Shown here: positions 62,142 through 64,000 of the stretch, one piece after another
How positions within the stretch are numbered: the stretch's first letter is position 1
Layout: each line of letters starts with the position of its first letter
Assembly: GCA_963700425.1 (NCBI GenBank)
Contig: CAVOXO010000001.1
Span: 1,054,001-1,118,000 of the forward strand
DNA from: CAVOXO01 sp963700425
Lineage (GTDB): Bacteria; Actinomycetota; Acidimicrobiia; Acidimicrobiales; Microtrichaceae
DNA: 64,000 nucleotides
Direction: 5' to 3'
The notes under the pieces: generated by a model
What the model was told of the DNA's origin: nothing
Databases searched by the model: none
The model's input: the letters and a program-made list of their open reading frames with translations, nothing else
Made by a program: the position numbers and the translations under genes

Positions 62142-63307
62142 GCGACGCCGTGGAGCAGCGCACCGCGCTGGTCGCCCTCGCGACGATCCCCGACATCGGG
62201 GCGCGACGGCTTGCGTCCATCGTGTCCAATTGGCGAGCGGGCTTGGTGACACCCCAGGAAGTGGTCGCCACCCTCGGCTCACGACCGCACCCCTGCCTCG
62301 ACGTTCCCTCCGGAACCGCCGCCGGTTGGGACCGTCGACTCTCCGAGTCGCCGCCCGATGTCCTGGCGGGCCGGCTCCGCGAGGGCGGCGTAGGGGTCAC
62401 GATCGTGGGCGAGGCCGATCATCCCAGCGACGTCGTCGATGATCCCCACATCCCGCCGGTGCTCTTCTGGGCGGGTGACCGTCGTCTCGGATCGCGCCCC
62501 CGAGTCGGGATCGTCGGCACCAGACGAGCGTCGCGCTACGGGCTCGACGTTGCGACCGGCCTGGGACGCGATCTGTCGAATCTGGGTGTTGCGGTCGTCT
62601 CGGGGCTCGCACTGGGCGTCGACGCCGCGGCTCACCGGGGCTGTCTCGGTGGCGAGTGTCCGTCGCCGATTGCCGTGGTCGGCTGCGGTGTCGATGTCGT
62701 CTACCCGCGTCGACACCGGGAACTCAGGAACGAGGTCGCGCTGCGCGGCGCCGTGATCTCGGAGTATCCACCGGGGACCCCGCCCGCGCCGTGGCGGTTC
62801 CCGGCCCGGAACCGCGTCCTGGCGGCGCTCTGTGACGCGTTGGTCGTCGTGGAGTCGGCCGAGACCGGTGGCTCGCTCATCACTGCGGGCCACGCGGCCG
62901 AACGTGGCGTGGCGGTGCTCGCGGTTCCGGGTTCGGTCCATTCGCGTATGTCGGTAGGGTGCAACCGGCTGCTCGCCGACGGCGCCGTCCCGCTGCTGGA
63001 CGTGCGTGACGTCCTCGATGCCATCGGGTGTGACGTCGCGACGATGGGTCGCAGGAGTGGGTCCGATCCGTCAGCCGGTGCGGAGGCTTCCCGCGGCCAC
63101 GCGCCTCGCGGACTGTCCGACGGTGAGCGATCGGTATGGGAGTCCATCGGGGACGAGGCATCGTCGCTCGACGACATCGCACGCGGGTGCGGCCTTCCGA
63201 TGGCGGCGGTCATGGCTGCGGTATCCACCCTCGAGGCTCGTCGACTGCTGTGGGTCGATGAGGTGAGCGTGCAGCGCCGTCACGACGTCGACGACCGGTA
63301 CGGATGA
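62138..63307 (+). CDS. dprA: DNA-processing protein DprA
   Basis: A 389-residue protein from ATG 62138, coupled to comM. The N-terminal helical domain (LVALATIPDIGARRLASIVS) precedes the Rossmann core: PRVGIVGTRRASRYGLDVAT, VVSGLALGVDAAAHRGCLGG, PIAVVGCGVDVVYPRRHREL, FPARNRVLAALCDALVVVES and GGSLITAGHAAERGVAVLAV. A C-terminal winged helix (SVWESIGDEASSLDDIARGC, VSTLEARRLLWV) is present. DprA loads RecA on incoming single strands. Confidence 0.94.
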   Translation: MSDAVEQRTALVALATIPDIGARRLASIVSNWRAGLVTPQEVVATLGSRPHPCLDVPSGTAAGWDRRLSESPPDVLAGRLREGGVGVTIVGEADHPSDVVDDPHIPPVLFWAGDRRLGSRPRVGIVGTRRASRYGLDVATGLGRDLSNLGVAVVSGLALGVDAAAHRGCLGGECPSPIAVVGCGVDVVYPRRHRELRNEVALRGAVISEYPPGTPPAPWRFPARNRVLAALCDALVVVESAETGGSLITAGHAAERGVAVLAVPGSVHSRMSVGCNRLLADGAVPLLDVRDVLDAIGCDVATMGRRSGSDPSAGAEASRGHAPRGLSDGERSVWESIGDEASSLDDIARGCGLPMAAVMAAVSTLEARRLLWVDEVSVQRRHDVDDRYG

Positions 63308-63377
63308 CCGTGGGCCATTCGAACCACTCTCCGCGCGTCACTAGTCACACAACGCGGTCGTTTGTTAGGATGAGCAC

Positions 63378-64000
63378 ATGGCTTGGCGATCTGGGGACTT
63401 CTCTCGTGCGTTGTTCGCGCTCGCCCCGTCCACCCGCGCCGCCTACGCGCGGGACCTCCGGGCGTTCATCGACTGGACCTCGACCACCGGCGTGCCGGGA
63501 CCGAGCGACGTCACTCGGCGGGTGATTCGCTCGTATCTCGCACAGCTCCATTCACGAGGCGTGTCTCCCAGGACGACGCGGCGTCAACTGTCGTCGTTGA
63601 GGCGCTACTTCGATTGGGCCGTTGCCGAAGAGATCTCCGATGTCGACCCCACCCTCGGGGTCACCGCTCCGTCGGGAGACGGTCGACTTCCGCGGGTGCT
63701 GAGATCCGATGAGCTCACCGTCCTGCTCGACGAACCACCGTCCGACGAACCGATGTGGCGCCGTCTGCGCGACGACGCCGTTCTCGAACTGCTCTACGGG
63801 TCGGGGTTGCGGGTGTCGGAGCTGTGCGGCCTCAGTGACGGCGATCTCGATCTCGGTTCGCGGATGGTGACCGTGTGGGGCAAGGGCTCCAAGCAGCGGC
63901 GCGTGCCCTTGAGCGCCCCGTCGGTCGACGCCCTCCACCGCTGGATCCATCACGGTCGGCGGTCCGTGCCGCCGATCCGACAGGGAACGGCACCGACCGC
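63378..64000 (+). CDS. xerC: Tyrosine recombinase XerC (5' part, cut by window end)
   Basis: The frame from ATG 63378 (MAWRSGDFSRALFALAPSTR) stays open to the last base (207 codons). The SAM-like core-binding domain reads AYARDLRAFIDWTSTTGVPG and SYLAQLHSRGVSPRTTRRQL, SSLRRYFDWAVAEEISDVDP. The catalytic domain begins LRVLRSDEL-like and shows LELLYGSGLRVSELCGLSDG with the first catalytic Arg, and MVTVWGKGSKQRRVPLS with the catalytic Lys. HxxR, His and Tyr lie beyond the window. Position after dprA is the usual place of housekeeping XerC, which resolves chromosome dimers at dif; it is not a phage integrase. Confidence 0.9.
   Translation, partial: MAWRSGDFSRALFALAPSTRAAYARDLRAFIDWTSTTGVPGPSDVTRRVIRSYLAQLHSRGVSPRTTRRQLSSLRRYFDWAVAEEISDVDPTLGVTAPSGDGRLPRVLRSDELTVLLDEPPSDEPMWRRLRDDAVLELLYGSGLRVSELCGLSDGDLDLGSRMVTVWGKGSKQRRVPLSAPSVDALHRWIHHGRRSVPPIRQGTAPT

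Noticed and set aside
63378..64000. Phage or island integrase
   Set aside because: The tyrosine recombinase follows comM-dprA in the housekeeping position of XerC, with no att-like repeats, tRNA or phage genes nearby.
1..64000. tRNA, rRNA, SRP RNA, toxin-antitoxin pairs, insertion sequences
   Set aside because: I looked for T-loop (GGTTCGA-type) cloverleaf patterns, transposase motifs and terminal repeats in the gaps and found none that I could support by eye; the gaps are short.

Overview
The window is high-GC (roughly two thirds G+C by eye), densely coded DNA from an actinobacterium, most likely of the class Acidimicrobiia. The lineage call rests on the combination of NucS mismatch endonuclease, a fused E2-E1 (Kgd/OdhA-type) 2-oxoglutarate enzyme, GTP-dependent PEP carboxykinase, UvrD2 helicase with an HRDC tail, SepIVA next to CoaD, F420-type LLM oxidoreductases, wax ester synthase/DGAT, and a small membrane protein starting with a GWWQASDGLWY motif that I associate with Acidimicrobiia. 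No rRNA, tRNA, CRISPR, insertion sequence or prophage was seen, and no gene-free stretch exceeds 300 bases.

Layout. 0-10.3 kb: accessory metabolism and envelope (partial sugar-nucleotide reductase, LLM oxidoreductase, nitronate monooxygenase, lipid flippase, GNAT, geranylgeranyl-reductase-like flavoprotein, WS/DGAT, VanW, MaoC hydratase). 10.3-19.5 kb, all minus strand: NucS, TypA, AarF/UbiB kinase, CysQ phosphatase, two small proteins, EttA, and an NYN-S1 protein with a long Lys/Arg-Ala-Pro-Ala tail encoded by a 15-nt minisatellite. 19.5-36 kb: HAD hydrolase, Kgd, DsbA-like protein, RDD protein, XthA, PaaI thioesterase, UvrD2, PH-domain protein, galactokinase, a second LLM enzyme, alpha/beta hydrolase, CaiB-type racemase, PIG-L deacetylase. 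36-39 kb: Hsp20 behind a HAIR-like operator, then PckG, a cold-shock-like protein and L28.

39-64 kb is the conserved actinobacterial core run on the plus strand: DAK2-like, recG, rsmD, coaD, sepIVA, yceD, rpmF, acpP, rnc, fpg-like, smc, ftsY, ffh, rpsP, khpA, rimM, trmD, rplS, yraN, yceH, comM, dprA, xerC (cut by the window end). It is interrupted on the minus strand by a 57-residue zinc-ribbon gene after recG, by a moxR-DUF58-vWA-lipoprotein operon between smc and ftsY, and by two small genes after yraN. Together these genes cover co-translational targeting (ftsY, ffh), ribosome parts and maturation (rpmB, rpmF, rpsP, rplS, rimM, rsmD, trmD), chromosome handling (smc, recG, dprA, comM, xerC) and septal growth (sepIVA).

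Quality warning. At least ten genes, including essential ones (ffh, ftsY, kgd), are broken by single-base or dinucleotide indels that restore perfect homology when corrected. Indels cluster at about 13.1-15.3 kb (aarF, cysQ) and 52.2-54.6 kb (DUF58, moxR, ftsY). I read these as sequencing or assembly errors, not decay, and annotate the genes across the frameshifts.

Most interesting items: an Fpg/MutM homologue at the usual mutM site that has lost essentially every catalytic, lesion-recognition and zinc residue; the NYN-S1-histone-like-tail protein; a HAIR-like operator before hsp20; a compact DAK2 protein lacking the middle domain; and two small genes under 60 residues (57-aa zinc ribbon, 36-aa membrane peptide).
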